Assembly (NCBI RefSeq): GCF_003967355.1
Contig: NZ_BIFH01000013.1
Span: 492,651 to 556,650 of the forward strand
Reading direction: 5' to 3'
Length of the DNA: 64,000 bases
Origin: Embleya hyalina
GTDB lineage: Bacteria > Actinomycetota > Actinomycetes > Streptomycetales > Streptomycetaceae
This document shows, one piece after another, positions 1-9,281 of the stretch (position 1 is the first letter of the stretch; every line of letters begins with the position of its first letter). Both the position numbers and the translations under genes were made by a program. Under the pieces are notes generated by a model. The model was not told where the DNA came from and made no database searches. It saw only the letters and a program-made list of their open reading frames with translations.

Positions 1-1080
1 AGGCGGTGCGGTGCTCACGGACGGCGACGACGTTTCGGTTGGTGTGGAGGTCGCAGGTGGTGCGGTGCTCCCGGACGTTGCCGACGTCTCGGGCCGGGTG
101 GGTGTTCCGGCCGGTGTGGGCGCCGGCGACGTGGGTCTGTCGTCCGCGCGCGTCGTGGTCGGGTCCGGGCGACCGCTCGCCGCGTCGCGGGAGGCCGGCA
201 GGCCCGTCAGGACGTCGGCCGCGCGGCTCACGGCGCGCGTCATCGTGTCCGGCAGCCAACTTCCCCCGCCCGGCCCGTCCTCGGCCCGGCTGACGAAGTC
301 GATCAGCGCGCGCGGCGTCGGACGTCGCACGGGGTCCTTGTCCAGACACGCCGCCACCGCGTCCCGGATGGAGGCCGGCAGCGCGCCGACGTCGGCCGGA
401 TCGCCGACGACGCGCCGGAGCACGGCGGCGGGCGGCCCGTCGCCGAACGGCCGTTGCCCGGACGCCGCGTACACCATCGTCGAGCCCAGCGCGAACACGT
501 CGCTCGCCGCGCTCACCGGCCGTCCCAGGGACTGCTCGGGCGACATGTAGCCCGGCGAGCCCACGATGGTGCCCTCCCGGGTGAAGGAGGTGCCGTCCAG
601 CGCGTGGGCGATGCCGAAGTCGATGACGTGGGGACCGTCCAGCGCCAGCAGCACGTTGCCGGGCTTGAGGTCGCGGTGGATCACCCCCGCCGCATGGATC
701 CCGACCAGCGCCTCCGACACCCCGGCCAGCAACATCCGCAACGACGCCTCGGGCAGCGGGCCGTGCCGCCGAACGGCGTCGTGCAGCGACAGGCCCGAGA
801 CGAACGCCGTCGCCATCCACGGCGGATCGCCGTCGGGGTCCGCGTCCACGACCGGCGCGGTGAAGGCGCCGGACACCCGCCGCGCGGCCGCCACCTCGGC
901 CCGGAAGCGGCCGCGGAAGCCCTCGTCGGCGGCGAAGTCCGCGCGGATGACCTTCACCGCCACGGCGCGCCCGGCGGCGGAGCGGCCGAGGTAGACCTTC
1001 CCCATGCCGCCCGAGCCGAGCGGCAGGAGCAGGACGTACGGGCCGACCCGTCGCGGATCCGAGGCGTCGAGCTGTTCCAT
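1..1080 (-). CDS. Ser/Thr protein kinase, C-terminus cut by window edge
   Basis: Hanks-type kinase reading leftwards from the ATG at 1080-1078 and still open at base 1. Visible motifs: glycine loop GSGGMGKV (residues 22-29), ATP lysine K43, HRDLKPGN with D137, DFG at 154-156 and SPEQ at 180-183, so it should be active. After about residue 265 it becomes a Thr/Ser/Pro/Ala-rich linker, whose DNA carries a near-repeat (about bases 6-32 and 60-86). Any membrane segment and sensor domain lie outside the window. It is a close paralogue of the next gene upstream (1205-3454), with long identical stretches in the catalytic core, so a tandem duplication is likely. The partner signal is unknown. Confidence 0.93.
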   Translation of the reverse strand, partial: MEQLDASDPRRVGPYVLLLPLGSGGMGKVYLGRSAAGRAVAVKVIRADFAADEGFRGRFRAEVAAARRVSGAFTAPVVDADPDGDPPWMATAFVSGLSLHDAVRRHGPLPEASLRMLLAGVSEALVGIHAAGVIHRDLKPGNVLLALDGPHVIDFGIAHALDGTSFTREGTIVGSPGYMSPEQSLGRPVSAASDVFALGSTMVYAASGQRPFGDGPPAAVLRRVVGDPADVGALPASIRDAVAACLDKDPVRRPTPRALIDFVSRAEDGPGGGSWLPDTMTRAVSRAADVLTGLPASRDAASGRPDPTTTRADDRPTSPAPTPAGTPTRPETSATSGSTAPPATSTPTETSSPSVSTAPP

Positions 1081-1204
1081 GGCCTGCTGCCGTCACCCTT
1101 TCGTGGGTCGATGCCCCGATGCGGAGCGGAGGTTCGGGTATCGACCGGGCATCGTTCCGGGCCGATCGCGCGTGTCGTGGCGAAGTCGTCGGCGGGCTCG
1201 GCGG

Positions 1205-3454
1205 CTAGGCCCCGCTCGCGGCGACGACGACCAGCGAGGTGCGGTTGGCGCCCCATACCCGACCGCCGCCCACCGCCGTGAGCAGGACGTTGGTCGCGTC
1301 CTGGGTGGGGTCGCTGTACTTCCATCGGCCTTTGCCCGTCTCGGCGTCCACCGCCCAGAGGTTCGCCCTGTCGTCCGCCACGTAGACGTTGCCGTCCGCG
1401 ATCCGGATCCCGGCCGAGTCCGATTCGCGGAGCGAACCCTCCTGCGGCGCGGTGGCCCACTTCGGCGCGCCGGTGGCCGCGTCGAGGGCGATCAGGCCGA
1501 CGGCGCAGGTGACGTACACGGTCCTTCCGTCCGGGCTCGCGACCGGTTCGCCGAAGGTGTCGACGCGGTCGCGGCCGGTCCGGAACGTCCACCGCTGCCG
1601 GCCGTCGAGCGGGTCGACCGCGGTGACCGAGGATCCGGTGTACACGTAGGAGCCGCCCGCGAAGCACGCCCGCCTGCGGCCGGAGATGCCGAAGGAGCCG
1701 CCGGGTACCGGGTTGCGCCAGCCGCGTCGGCCGGTCGCCGGGTCGAGCACGACGACCTCGCCGTCTCGGCCGATTCCGCCGCCGGCCGCGAGGATCATCG
1801 ACTCGGTCGTGGGCGGTACCAGCAGCACCGCCGCCACGTCGGTGCCGGTTTCCTGCCACAGCGTGGCGCGCCTTCGGGTGTCCACGGCCCACACGAAACT
1901 CCGCATGGGGGTGGCGCCGGGGATGTCGCCGGAGACGATCACGGTGTCGCCCAGGATCCCGGCGACGACCCGCAGGAGCCGACCGCCGGTCGGCTCCGCC
2001 ACCGACCACAGGACTCTTCCGGTCGAGACGTCCATGGCGTGCAGGCCGTCGATGTACGCGGAGCCGCCGGCGCCGCAGAAGTAGAGGACGCCGTTGCGCA
2101 CGATGCCGGGCCGATGTTTGGCCGACACGGGTTCGATCCTCGCCGTGGTCGGCCCCCAACGGGCCTTGGCGTCCAGGTCCAGGCCGTTCGCGTCGAACAG
2201 GCCGAAGGCGATCAGGACGTCGCCGCCGAGGACCAGACCCGCGCACGCCTCGCCGAGGTCGCGCATCCTGCGGACGACGGCGTCGGGAGCGGTGAGGGGC
2301 GTGGTCGCGACGGCGGGTGCGGCGGGCGGGGCGCCGGTCGGACGGGGGCGGACGGACTCGCTCTCGCGACCGGCGTTCTCGACGCCGCCGCCGCCCCGGT
2401 CCGACAGCGCGACGGCCGCGGTGACGCCGCCGGCCACCGCGACGGTGCCCGCGACGCCGACGAGCAGGGCGCGGCGACCGATCGTGCGGGTGGTGGGTGG
2501 TGTCGGCGGCTCGGGCGGGGTGTGCGGGGACGGCGGCGTCGGGGGTATCGGCGCGGGCGGGGGAGCGGTGAGGGTCGACGCGCGGACCGCCATGATGTCG
2601 GCGGTCAGCGGCGCGGGCAGCCAGCTCCCGGCCGCCACGTCGACGCCCTGGCGTTCGATGTCCTCGACCACCTCGGCCGGTTCGGGCCGCTCGGCGGGGT
2701 CCTTGGCGAGGCAACGCAGGATCAGCGCGCGTAGCGGTTCGTCGAGCCCGGCCAGCGGCGCGTGGTCCGGCTCGGTGCCGGCGACGCGGAACATCAGCGC
2801 GGCGGCGTTGCCGGTCCCGAACGGCGGCAGCCCGGTGGCGGCGAAGTACGCGGTGGCGCCCAGCGAGAAGACGTCGCTGATCGGCGTGAGCAGCCGCTCC
2901 AGGGCCTGTTCGGGCGACATGTATCCGGGCGAGCCGACCACCGCGCCGCTGCGGGTGTGTGAGGTTCCCTCCACGGCCCGGGAGATTCCGAAGTCGATGA
3001 CGTGCGGTCCGTCGAGCGCGACCAGGACGTTGGAGGGTTTGAGGTCGCGGTGGATCAGGCCGGCGGCGTGTACGTTGCCGAGCGCCTCCGCCAACCCCGC
3101 GACCAGCATGCGCAGCGCCGGCGCGGGCAGCGCCCCGTGCCGGGCGACCGCGGTGGACAGGGGTACGCCGGGCACGAACGCCGTTGCCATCCAGGGGACC
3201 GGGGCGTCGGGGTCGGCGTCCACGACGGGGGCGGTGAAGGCGCCGGAGACGCGGCGGGCGGCGGCGACCTCCCGTCCGAAACGAGCCCGGAACACCGGGT
3301 CGTCGGCGAGTTCGGGACGGACCACCTTGACCGCGACGGTACGACCGCCGGGCGAACGGCCCAGGAACACCTTGCCCATGCCGCCCGCACCGAGCGGGCC
3401 GAGCACGACGTACGGTCCGACCCGCCGCGGATCGGCGGCGCCCGACAACTCCAT
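1205..3454 (-). CDS. Membrane Ser/Thr kinase with PQQ-like beta-propeller sensor
   Basis: 749-residue receptor kinase. The catalytic domain spans about residues 12-270 with GAGGMGKV, K43, HRDLKPSN and DFG at 154-156. A Pro/Thr-rich juxtamembrane stretch (about 295-325) precedes one membrane helix (about 329-350, RALLVGVAGTVAVAGG). The C-terminal 400 residues contain recurring V-x-D-P-A-T-G / A-x-D-A-x-T-G motifs, typical of PQQ/quinoprotein beta-propeller repeats, and should lie outside the cell. I chose the ATG at 3454 because MELSGAADPRRVGPY aligns with the neighbouring paralogue's N-terminus; an in-frame start 50 codons upstream adds only low-complexity sequence. The TAG stop is at 1207-1205. 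Confidence 0.93.
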   Translation of the reverse strand: MELSGAADPRRVGPYVVLGPLGAGGMGKVFLGRSPGGRTVAVKVVRPELADDPVFRARFGREVAAARRVSGAFTAPVVDADPDAPVPWMATAFVPGVPLSTAVARHGALPAPALRMLVAGLAEALGNVHAAGLIHRDLKPSNVLVALDGPHVIDFGISRAVEGTSHTRSGAVVGSPGYMSPEQALERLLTPISDVFSLGATAYFAATGLPPFGTGNAAALMFRVAGTEPDHAPLAGLDEPLRALILRCLAKDPAERPEPAEVVEDIERQGVDVAAGSWLPAPLTADIMAVRASTLTAPPPAPIPPTPPSPHTPPEPPTPPTTRTIGRRALLVGVAGTVAVAGGVTAAVALSDRGGGGVENAGRESESVRPRPTGAPPAAPAVATTPLTAPDAVVRRMRDLGEACAGLVLGGDVLIAFGLFDANGLDLDAKARWGPTTARIEPVSAKHRPGIVRNGVLYFCGAGGSAYIDGLHAMDVSTGRVLWSVAEPTGGRLLRVVAGILGDTVIVSGDIPGATPMRSFVWAVDTRRRATLWQETGTDVAAVLLVPPTTESMILAAGGGIGRDGEVVVLDPATGRRGWRNPVPGGSFGISGRRRACFAGGSYVYTGSSVTAVDPLDGRQRWTFRTGRDRVDTFGEPVASPDGRTVYVTCAVGLIALDAATGAPKWATAPQEGSLRESDSAGIRIADGNVYVADDRANLWAVDAETGKGRWKYSDPTQDATNVLLTAVGGGRVWGANRTSLVVVAASGA

Positions 3455-3568
3455 GGTTCCCCTCTTCGGCGGCGGTGGCCAGGATACCGACCCGATGATC
3501 ATGCCGAGGGGGGCCTCCGGCGGGGCCACGTCGCCCGAAGCGGACGTCCGCGCGGGGGCCGATCCACG

Positions 3569-3607
3569 ACCGTGCGCCCCGGGCGGTGATCGCCCGGGGC
3601 GCACGGT
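3569..3607 (-). terminator. Strong hairpin after the TIGR03084-type gene
   Basis: Near-perfect inverted repeat: arms 3569-3585 and 3591-3607 pair over 17 bp around the 5-nt loop GTGAT. It lies 16 bases past the stop of the leftward gene 3623-4396 and before the kinase start at 3454, so it probably separates those two transcripts. No T-run follows, which is common for actinomycete terminators. Confidence 0.75.
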
Positions 3608-3622
3608 GACCGGGCGACTCGC

Positions 3623-4396
3623 TCAGAGGAAGACGCGGGCGTTGTCCAGCCACGCCCGCGCGTCCCCGCCGACCGCCGTGAGGTCGGTCTCGGTCGAGGA
3701 CCTGCGCCGGGTGACCAGGAGGCAGAAGTCGAGGGCACCACCCCGCACCCGCTGCGCGGCGTCCTCCGGTCCCCATGTCCAGGTTCGGCCGTCCGGGCCC
3801 GTCAGTTCGACCCGGAAGGGTTCCGCCGGGAGGGGCAACCCGGCCGCGTGGAAGGAGAGTTCGCGTCCGATCACGCCCAAGGCGGCGATCCCGCGGAGTC
3901 GATCCGTCGGACGGCGTGCGGCGCCCACCGCATCGAAGACGTCCTGCCCGTGGGCCCATACCTCCATGAGCCGCAGCGGTGCCATGAGCGTCGCGGTCAA
4001 CTGTGAGCCGTACCAGGGGAATCCGTGGTCCGCCGGGAGGTCGCGGAGCGCCGCCACCACCTCGGCGCGACCGGCGCGCCATTCCTCGAGCAGTACCGAT
4101 CTTGGTTCGGCGGCTCCTGCGGCGGCCTCGAGATCGGCGTGTCGGCTGCCCGCGGCCTCCGTCCGTTTCAGCACGGTGTCGAACGCCTCCGGGGTGCGTA
4201 TGGCGATGAGGACGTTCGTATCGGCTGCGGCGAGATGCGCGATCTGGTGGGCGATCGTCCACCCCGCCGCCGGTGTGGGCTCGGTCCAGTCGGCGTGCGC
4301 CGATACCAGGGCGTCGAGTTCGTCTCCTTCGGCCACCAGGTCGGAGAGGGCGATGTCGCGTTCCAGACCGGACACGTCAAGGCCGTAGTTCAGCAT
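3623..4396 (-). CDS. TIGR03084-type maleylpyruvate-isomerase-like (DinB-fold) protein
   Basis: 257-residue soluble protein. The N-terminal half has the DinB/maleylpyruvate isomerase four-helix pattern, with WTIAHQIAHLAAAD (about residues 46-59) and LMEVWAHGQDVFDA (about 147-160). Such histidines often bind a divalent metal or support mycothiol-linked chemistry in actinobacteria. The C-terminal half matches the SCP2-like segment of the TIGR03084 family. The reaction is unknown. The ATG at 4396 follows a GAAAGG sequence. It is transcribed alone, divergent from the carboxylic acid reductase across a 234-bp gap whose part near this gene is relatively AT-rich. Confidence 0.85.
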   Translation of the reverse strand: MLNYGLDVSGLERDIALSDLVAEGDELDALVSAHADWTEPTPAAGWTIAHQIAHLAAADTNVLIAIRTPEAFDTVLKRTEAAGSRHADLEAAAGAAEPRSVLLEEWRAGRAEVVAALRDLPADHGFPWYGSQLTATLMAPLRLMEVWAHGQDVFDAVGAARRPTDRLRGIAALGVIGRELSFHAAGLPLPAEPFRVELTGPDGRTWTWGPEDAAQRVRGGALDFCLLVTRRRSSTETDLTAVGGDARAWLDNARVFL

Positions 4397-4630
4397 CCGA
4401 CGTCGCCTTTCGGTTTTTGGTATGCGTCCACCCATGCATCGTAGATGTCGATCGTTTTTGACCGGCTGCCCGGCGGGGGCGCGCGCCGTCGACCCAGACG
4501 GGGGGCCGTTTCGGGTGGTTCCGTTCGGCAGGTCGGGTGGTTTTGGGAGTGGGGCGACGCGGCGACAGGGGCGTCGATGGGAGGCTTTCGGTGGAATCGA
4601 CATCCCCCACGTTCGGAAGGTTGGTGAGCC

Positions 4631-7600
4631 GTGTCCTCGTCCTCCGCGACATGCGACCGGGAGATCCGGGAGGATCGGGGCGCCGCTGTGCCCGGGTTCC
4701 CGAAGCCCGCCGATGTGGTGGCGGAGGACGCGCAGTTGCGCGCTGCCGTGCCCCTGGACTCCGTCGGCGCGGCGTTTCGGGACTCCGCCGACAGCCTGGT
4801 GCGGAGCGTCGGGCTCCTGATGGACGCCTACGCCCGGCGCCCCGCCCTCGGCCGGCGTGCGACACACACGGTGATCGATCCGGCGTCGGGTCGCACGACA
4901 CTGGAGGCGCTGCCGCGATTCGACACGATCACCTACGCCGAACTGTGGGAACGGGCCGGCGCGGTCGCGGCCGAGTGGACGCGGGATGCGGCGCATACGG
5001 TCGGCGCCGGGGATTTCGTGGCGGTGTACGGCTTCGTCGGCCTGGAGTACACGGTGCTCGACCTGGCGTGCCTGCGGTCGGGGGCGGTGTCCGTGCCGTT
5101 GCCGTCGAGCGCTCCCGTGGCCCGGTTGCGGTCGATCGTCGACGAGGTCGGGCCGCGGATCCTGGCGGTTGGCGTCGAAGTCCTGGACAGTGCGGTCGAG
5201 TTGGTGTTGTCGAGCACGTCGAGGCCCCGGCTCGTGGTGTTCGACCACCACCCGGAGGTCGACGATCAGCGCGAGCGGTTCGAGGCCGCCCGCAGGCGCC
5301 TGGCCGAGGCCGGATGCACCGGGATCGACGCCCTCACGGCCGTCACCGAGCGGGGGCGTACGCTCCCCCCGGCCGCGCCGGTGCGCCGGCCGACCGCCGC
5401 GGACGCGGAAACGATGCGGTTGCTCGTCTACACCTCCGGCAGTACGGGGGAGCCGAAGGGCGCCATCTACACGGAGCGTATGCTCCGGCGACTGTGGATG
5501 GGCAGCATCCCGGCGGACGACGGGCTGCCCTGGATCACCGTGCAATACCTGCCGTTGAGCCATGTGGCGGGCCGTACCGCCCTTTTCCACACCCTGGGCC
5601 ACGGCGGCACCGCGTACTTCACGGCGAAGAGCGACGTCTCGACCCTCTTCGACGACATCCGGCTCGTCCGGCCGACCCAGCTGATGCTGGTGCCGCGCAT
5701 CTGCGACACGCTCCATCGGGAGCATCGAAACGAACCGCCGCGACAGGAAGGAGAGTTAGCCGGCGAGCCCCGCCTCGGTGGCCGGGTGTTGCGGGTGATG
5801 TGCGGCAGCGCGCCACTGTCCCCGGAACTCGCGCGGTTCATGGAGTCGTATCTGGGACGGACCGTGCACGACAGCTACGGGTCGACCGAGGCCGGCGTCG
5901 TTTTGTTCGACTCCCTCGTGCAGCGGCCCGCGGTGAGCGAGTACAAGCTCGTCGACGTGCCGGAGTCGGGTTACCGCACCGGCGATCTGCCCCATCCGCG
6001 CGGCGAGTTGCTGATCAAGTCGGAGTTCGTCACCCCCGGCTACCACGGGCGGCCCGAGACGACCGCCGAGGTCTTCGACGAGGACGGGTTCTACCGAACC
6101 GGCGACATCATGCGGGAGATCGGCCCGGACCGGCTGGTGTACGTGGGCCGCCGCAACGACATGCTGAAGCTGGCCCAGGGGGAGTTCGTCGCGGTCTCGC
6201 GGCTGGAGGGCATCCTCGCCACCGCTCCGCTCGTGCGGCAGGTCTACGTGTACGGCAACGGCGAGCGCGCCCATCTGCTCGCGGTGATCGTGCCCACCGA
6301 GGAGGCGATGGCGCGGGCCGAGGGCGACGAGTTGAAGCGGGCGCTGGGCGAGTCCCTGCAGCGGGTCGCCAGGCAGGCCGAGCTGGAACGCTACGAGATT
6401 CCCCGGGACTTCCTGGTGGAGACCGAACCCTTCGACACCGGGAACGGCCTGCTGTCGGAGCTGCGCAAGAACGTCCGGCCCCGATTGAGGGAGCGTTACG
6501 GGGATCGTCTGGAACGGCTGTACGAGCAGACGTCGACCGGGCGGCCGGACGAACTGCGCGCGCTGCGCGAGGCCGGCGCCGATCAACCGGTGCTCGCGGC
6601 GATCCGCCGGGCCGCCGGCGCGTTCCTGGGCCTGTCGGTCGCGGACCCGGGTCCGGCCGCGCGCTTCACCGACCTGGGAATCGACTCGCTGTCCGCGCTG
6701 GCGTTCGCCGAACTGCTCAGGGACGTCTTCGGGGTCGAGGTCCCGGTCGGCATGCTGCTCGGCCCGGGGTGTTCCCTGCGGGCGATCGCGGAACACATCG
6801 AGGCGGTGCGCGAGTTCGGCGAGGCACGACCCTCGGCGGCCACCGTCCACGGAGCCGGCGGCGAGGTGGTACGGGCCGTCGACCTCACGCCGGACCGGTT
6901 CATCGACGCCGCCACCCTGAACGCGGCCCGTTCGCCGGCGACTGCGGTACGGCCGACGGCGACCGGGACCGTGTTGCTGACCGGCGCGAACGGCTACCTC
7001 GGCCGGTTCGTGTGCCTCGACCTGCTGGAGCGCCTGGCCGACACCGGCGGCCGCCTGGTCTGCGTCGTGCGCGGTCGGGACGACGCCGAGGCCCGCCGCC
7101 GGCTCGACGCCGCCTTCGACGGCGGCGGCGGGGAACTGCCGCGCCGTTACCGGGAGCTGGCCACCCATCGGCTCGACGTGCTCGCCGGGGACATCGGTCG
7201 GGAGCGGCTCGGCCTCGACGCGGGTACGTGGCGGCGGCTGACCGAGGACGTCGATCGGGTCTTCCACCTGGCCGCGCTGGTCAACCACGTGCTGCCCTAC
7301 GACCGGCTCTTCGGCCCCAACGTGGTCGGCACCGCCGAGCTGATCAAACTGGCGCTCACCGGGCGGATCAAGCCGTTCACCTACCTCTCCAGCGTCGGCG
7401 TGGCCGCCGGAGTCGAACCGGCACGGCTCGACGAGAGCGCCGACATCCGCGAGGCGAGCCCCGAGCGCCGGCTCTCGGACGCCTACGCCACCGGCTACGC
7501 GACCAGCAAGTGGGCCGGTGAGGTGCTGCTGCGCGGGACACACGAGCTGTGCGGGCTGCCGGTGACCGTCCTGCGCTCGGACATGATCCTCGCCCACCCC

Positions 7601-8152
7601 CGCCACGCCGGTCAGCTCAACGTGACCGACGTGTTCACCCGGCTGATGCTGAGCCTGGTCGCCACCGGAATCGCGCCGGCCTCCTTCTACCGGAGGGACG
7701 TCGGGGCACAACGGCCGCGCGCGCACTACGACGGCCTGCCCGTCGACTTCGTCGCCCGGGTCGTCGACATCCTCGGCGCACACGACGGGGACGGCTTCCG
7801 GACGTACAACGTCGTCAACCCCCACGACGACGGCATCTCGCTGGACACCTTCGTCGACTGGCTCGTCGCGGCCGGCCACGGCATCGACCGCGTCGACGAC
7901 CACGGCGTCTGGTTCACCCGCTTCGAGGCCGCGCTGCGGGCCCTGCCGAAGACACGGCGCCGACACTCCGTACTGCCCCTGCTGCACGTCTTCCGGCAAC
8001 CGGCCGAACCGGTGGCCGGCTCCACCCTCCCGGCCGGACGGTTCGCGCGGGCCGTCCGGGCGGCGGGGATCGGCGAGTCGGAGATTCCACACCTGTCCGC
8101 CGGGCTGATCGACAAGTATGCGGCGGATCTGCGCCGACTCGGGTTGATCTGA
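4631..8152 (+). CDS. car: Carboxylic acid reductase (A-PCP-reductase)
   Basis: 1173-residue modular enzyme of typical CAR length. The adenylation domain carries TSGSTGEPKGA near residues 268-279, and STEAGVVLFD and YRTGDLPH further on. The carrier domain has LGIDSLSAL with the phosphopantetheine serine near 686. The reductase domain has TGANGYLG near 783-790 for NADPH and Y956/K960 in YATSKW. It converts a carboxylic acid to the aldehyde using ATP and NADPH, stopping at the two-electron product, and needs a PPTase not seen here. The start is GTG at 4631 after GGAAGG. Codon 376 (5756-5758) is TTA, so translation may depend on bldA tRNA. The downstream aromatic prenyltransferase suggests an aromatic substrate. 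Confidence 0.94.
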   Translation: MSSSSATCDREIREDRGAAVPGFPKPADVVAEDAQLRAAVPLDSVGAAFRDSADSLVRSVGLLMDAYARRPALGRRATHTVIDPASGRTTLEALPRFDTITYAELWERAGAVAAEWTRDAAHTVGAGDFVAVYGFVGLEYTVLDLACLRSGAVSVPLPSSAPVARLRSIVDEVGPRILAVGVEVLDSAVELVLSSTSRPRLVVFDHHPEVDDQRERFEAARRRLAEAGCTGIDALTAVTERGRTLPPAAPVRRPTAADAETMRLLVYTSGSTGEPKGAIYTERMLRRLWMGSIPADDGLPWITVQYLPLSHVAGRTALFHTLGHGGTAYFTAKSDVSTLFDDIRLVRPTQLMLVPRICDTLHREHRNEPPRQEGELAGEPRLGGRVLRVMCGSAPLSPELARFMESYLGRTVHDSYGSTEAGVVLFDSLVQRPAVSEYKLVDVPESGYRTGDLPHPRGELLIKSEFVTPGYHGRPETTAEVFDEDGFYRTGDIMREIGPDRLVYVGRRNDMLKLAQGEFVAVSRLEGILATAPLVRQVYVYGNGERAHLLAVIVPTEEAMARAEGDELKRALGESLQRVARQAELERYEIPRDFLVETEPFDTGNGLLSELRKNVRPRLRERYGDRLERLYEQTSTGRPDELRALREAGADQPVLAAIRRAAGAFLGLSVADPGPAARFTDLGIDSLSALAFAELLRDVFGVEVPVGMLLGPGCSLRAIAEHIEAVREFGEARPSAATVHGAGGEVVRAVDLTPDRFIDAATLNAARSPATAVRPTATGTVLLTGANGYLGRFVCLDLLERLADTGGRLVCVVRGRDDAEARRRLDAAFDGGGGELPRRYRELATHRLDVLAGDIGRERLGLDAGTWRRLTEDVDRVFHLAALVNHVLPYDRLFGPNVVGTAELIKLALTGRIKPFTYLSSVGVAAGVEPARLDESADIREASPERRLSDAYATGYATSKWAGEVLLRGTHELCGLPVTVLRSDMILAHPRHAGQLNVTDVFTRLMLSLVATGIAPASFYRRDVGAQRPRAHYDGLPVDFVARVVDILGAHDGDGFRTYNVVNPHDDGISLDTFVDWLVAAGHGIDRVDDHGVWFTRFEAALRALPKTRRRHSVLPLLHVFRQPAEPVAGSTLPAGRFARAVRAAGIGESEIPHLSAGLIDKYAADLRRLGLI

Positions 8153-8336
8153 TTTCGCGTCGATAATCGCCGGGACCGGTCGGAACTCGGCCATTCGGGC
8201 GCCTTTTCGTGCTCGATGCTCTGAATGTCATTCGTGTTCCGCGACATGTCCTTGCAGAGCTTTATGGGATCGTGAGTGAATAGCCGCTCCGCCGTTTCGT
8301 CAATTCCTGTGCAAGGACCGGGAGCGCATCCTGATT

Positions 8337-9248
8337 ATGTCTATCATCGAATTTTCTCCGTCCCGATTCCTCGCGGACATCGAAACGACCGCCGACATCC
8401 TGGGCGCCGACTACTCCGCACCGACGACCCGCCGGGTGCTGGACGTGTTCGAGGAGAGCTTCCACCGGGGGGCGGTCCTGTGGCGCACCACCGATCGGCC
8501 CGGCGGCGCGCTGAACTATCGCTTCTACGAGCGCAGGCCCGTCGACACCGTGCGCATCGCCGAGCGGGCCGGATTCATCCCCGCCCGCAGCCCGGCCACC
8601 GGCCTGATCCGCGCCTGGAGCGCGCTGTACGAAGGATCGAGGGAGCTGTGCGACTTCGACTCGGCGCGGGGCCTGGTCAAGACATGGGTGTATCTGGACG
8701 GGAGGCGGCCCGTGGCGGAAGTCCTCGGGCCGCGCGGGATCCCGGACACGATCCGCCGGCACGAGCGTCGTTTCCGCGAACTGGGCCTGACGGTGGTGCG
8801 GAATGTGGCGGTGGATCATCAACAGGGCACCGCGAACCTGTACTTCCGCACCGGGCAGGGCATCGACGCGAAGTCGACGGAGCGGCTGCTCGCGCTGTCC
8901 GGGAGCAGCATGCCCGACGCGCGGACTTTCGGGGACATGCTCGCCTTCACGGCGCCGGGTGGCTATACGTTCTCGGTGACGCTGCGGATCGACACCGGAC
9001 GGATCGAGCGCGTCGGCTTCTATGCCCTTCGGCTTCCCGTCGGGCGGTTCCCGCACATCGGTGACCGGCTGGCGACGTTCTTCGACCGGGTTCCCTCCCA
9101 CGACGAGGCGGAGATGAATGCCGTGGCCTGGTCGTTCGGCTCGGGAAATCGCCGCTACATGAAGGCCGAGCGCAGCTACTGCGGCCGACTGGTGGCGCTG
9201 ATGCACGACTGCGACAGCCCGATGACGGTCCCCGTCATGCACTCGTGA
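8337..9248 (+). CDS. ABBA-fold aromatic prenyltransferase (NphB/CloQ type)
   Basis: 303 residues, the usual length for soluble ABBA prenyltransferases. The N-terminal signature region (GAVLWRTTDRPGG followed by LNYRFYERR, residues about 44-65) is characteristic of the NphB/CloQ/Fnq26 group, which transfers dimethylallyl or geranyl groups to phenolic or phenazine-like acceptors inside a beta-barrel. No DDxxD motif is present, as expected. The ATG at 8337 follows a purine-rich GGGAG. It lies 184 bp after the CAR gene on the same strand. The pair could make a prenylated aromatic aldehyde, which is inference. The acceptor cannot be read from sequence. Confidence 0.9.
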   Translation: MSIIEFSPSRFLADIETTADILGADYSAPTTRRVLDVFEESFHRGAVLWRTTDRPGGALNYRFYERRPVDTVRIAERAGFIPARSPATGLIRAWSALYEGSRELCDFDSARGLVKTWVYLDGRRPVAEVLGPRGIPDTIRRHERRFRELGLTVVRNVAVDHQQGTANLYFRTGQGIDAKSTERLLALSGSSMPDARTFGDMLAFTAPGGYTFSVTLRIDTGRIERVGFYALRLPVGRFPHIGDRLATFFDRVPSHDEAEMNAVAWSFGSGNRRYMKAERSYCGRLVALMHDCDSPMTVPVMHS

Positions 9249-9281
9249 GGGCATCGCCGGGGGTGGCGGTAGGTTTTGCCG

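Noticed and set aside
954-4262. Very long minus-strand frame of over 1,000 codons
   Set aside because: It is Arg/Pro-rich and lies out of frame across two kinase genes and the TIGR03084-type gene, which have clear motifs. It is a GC-bias shadow.
5756-8194. 812-codon frame antisense to the carboxylic acid reductase
   Set aside because: It has Gly/Arg/His/Asp-rich low-information sequence, no domain, and no ribosome site. The CAR reading frame explains the region.
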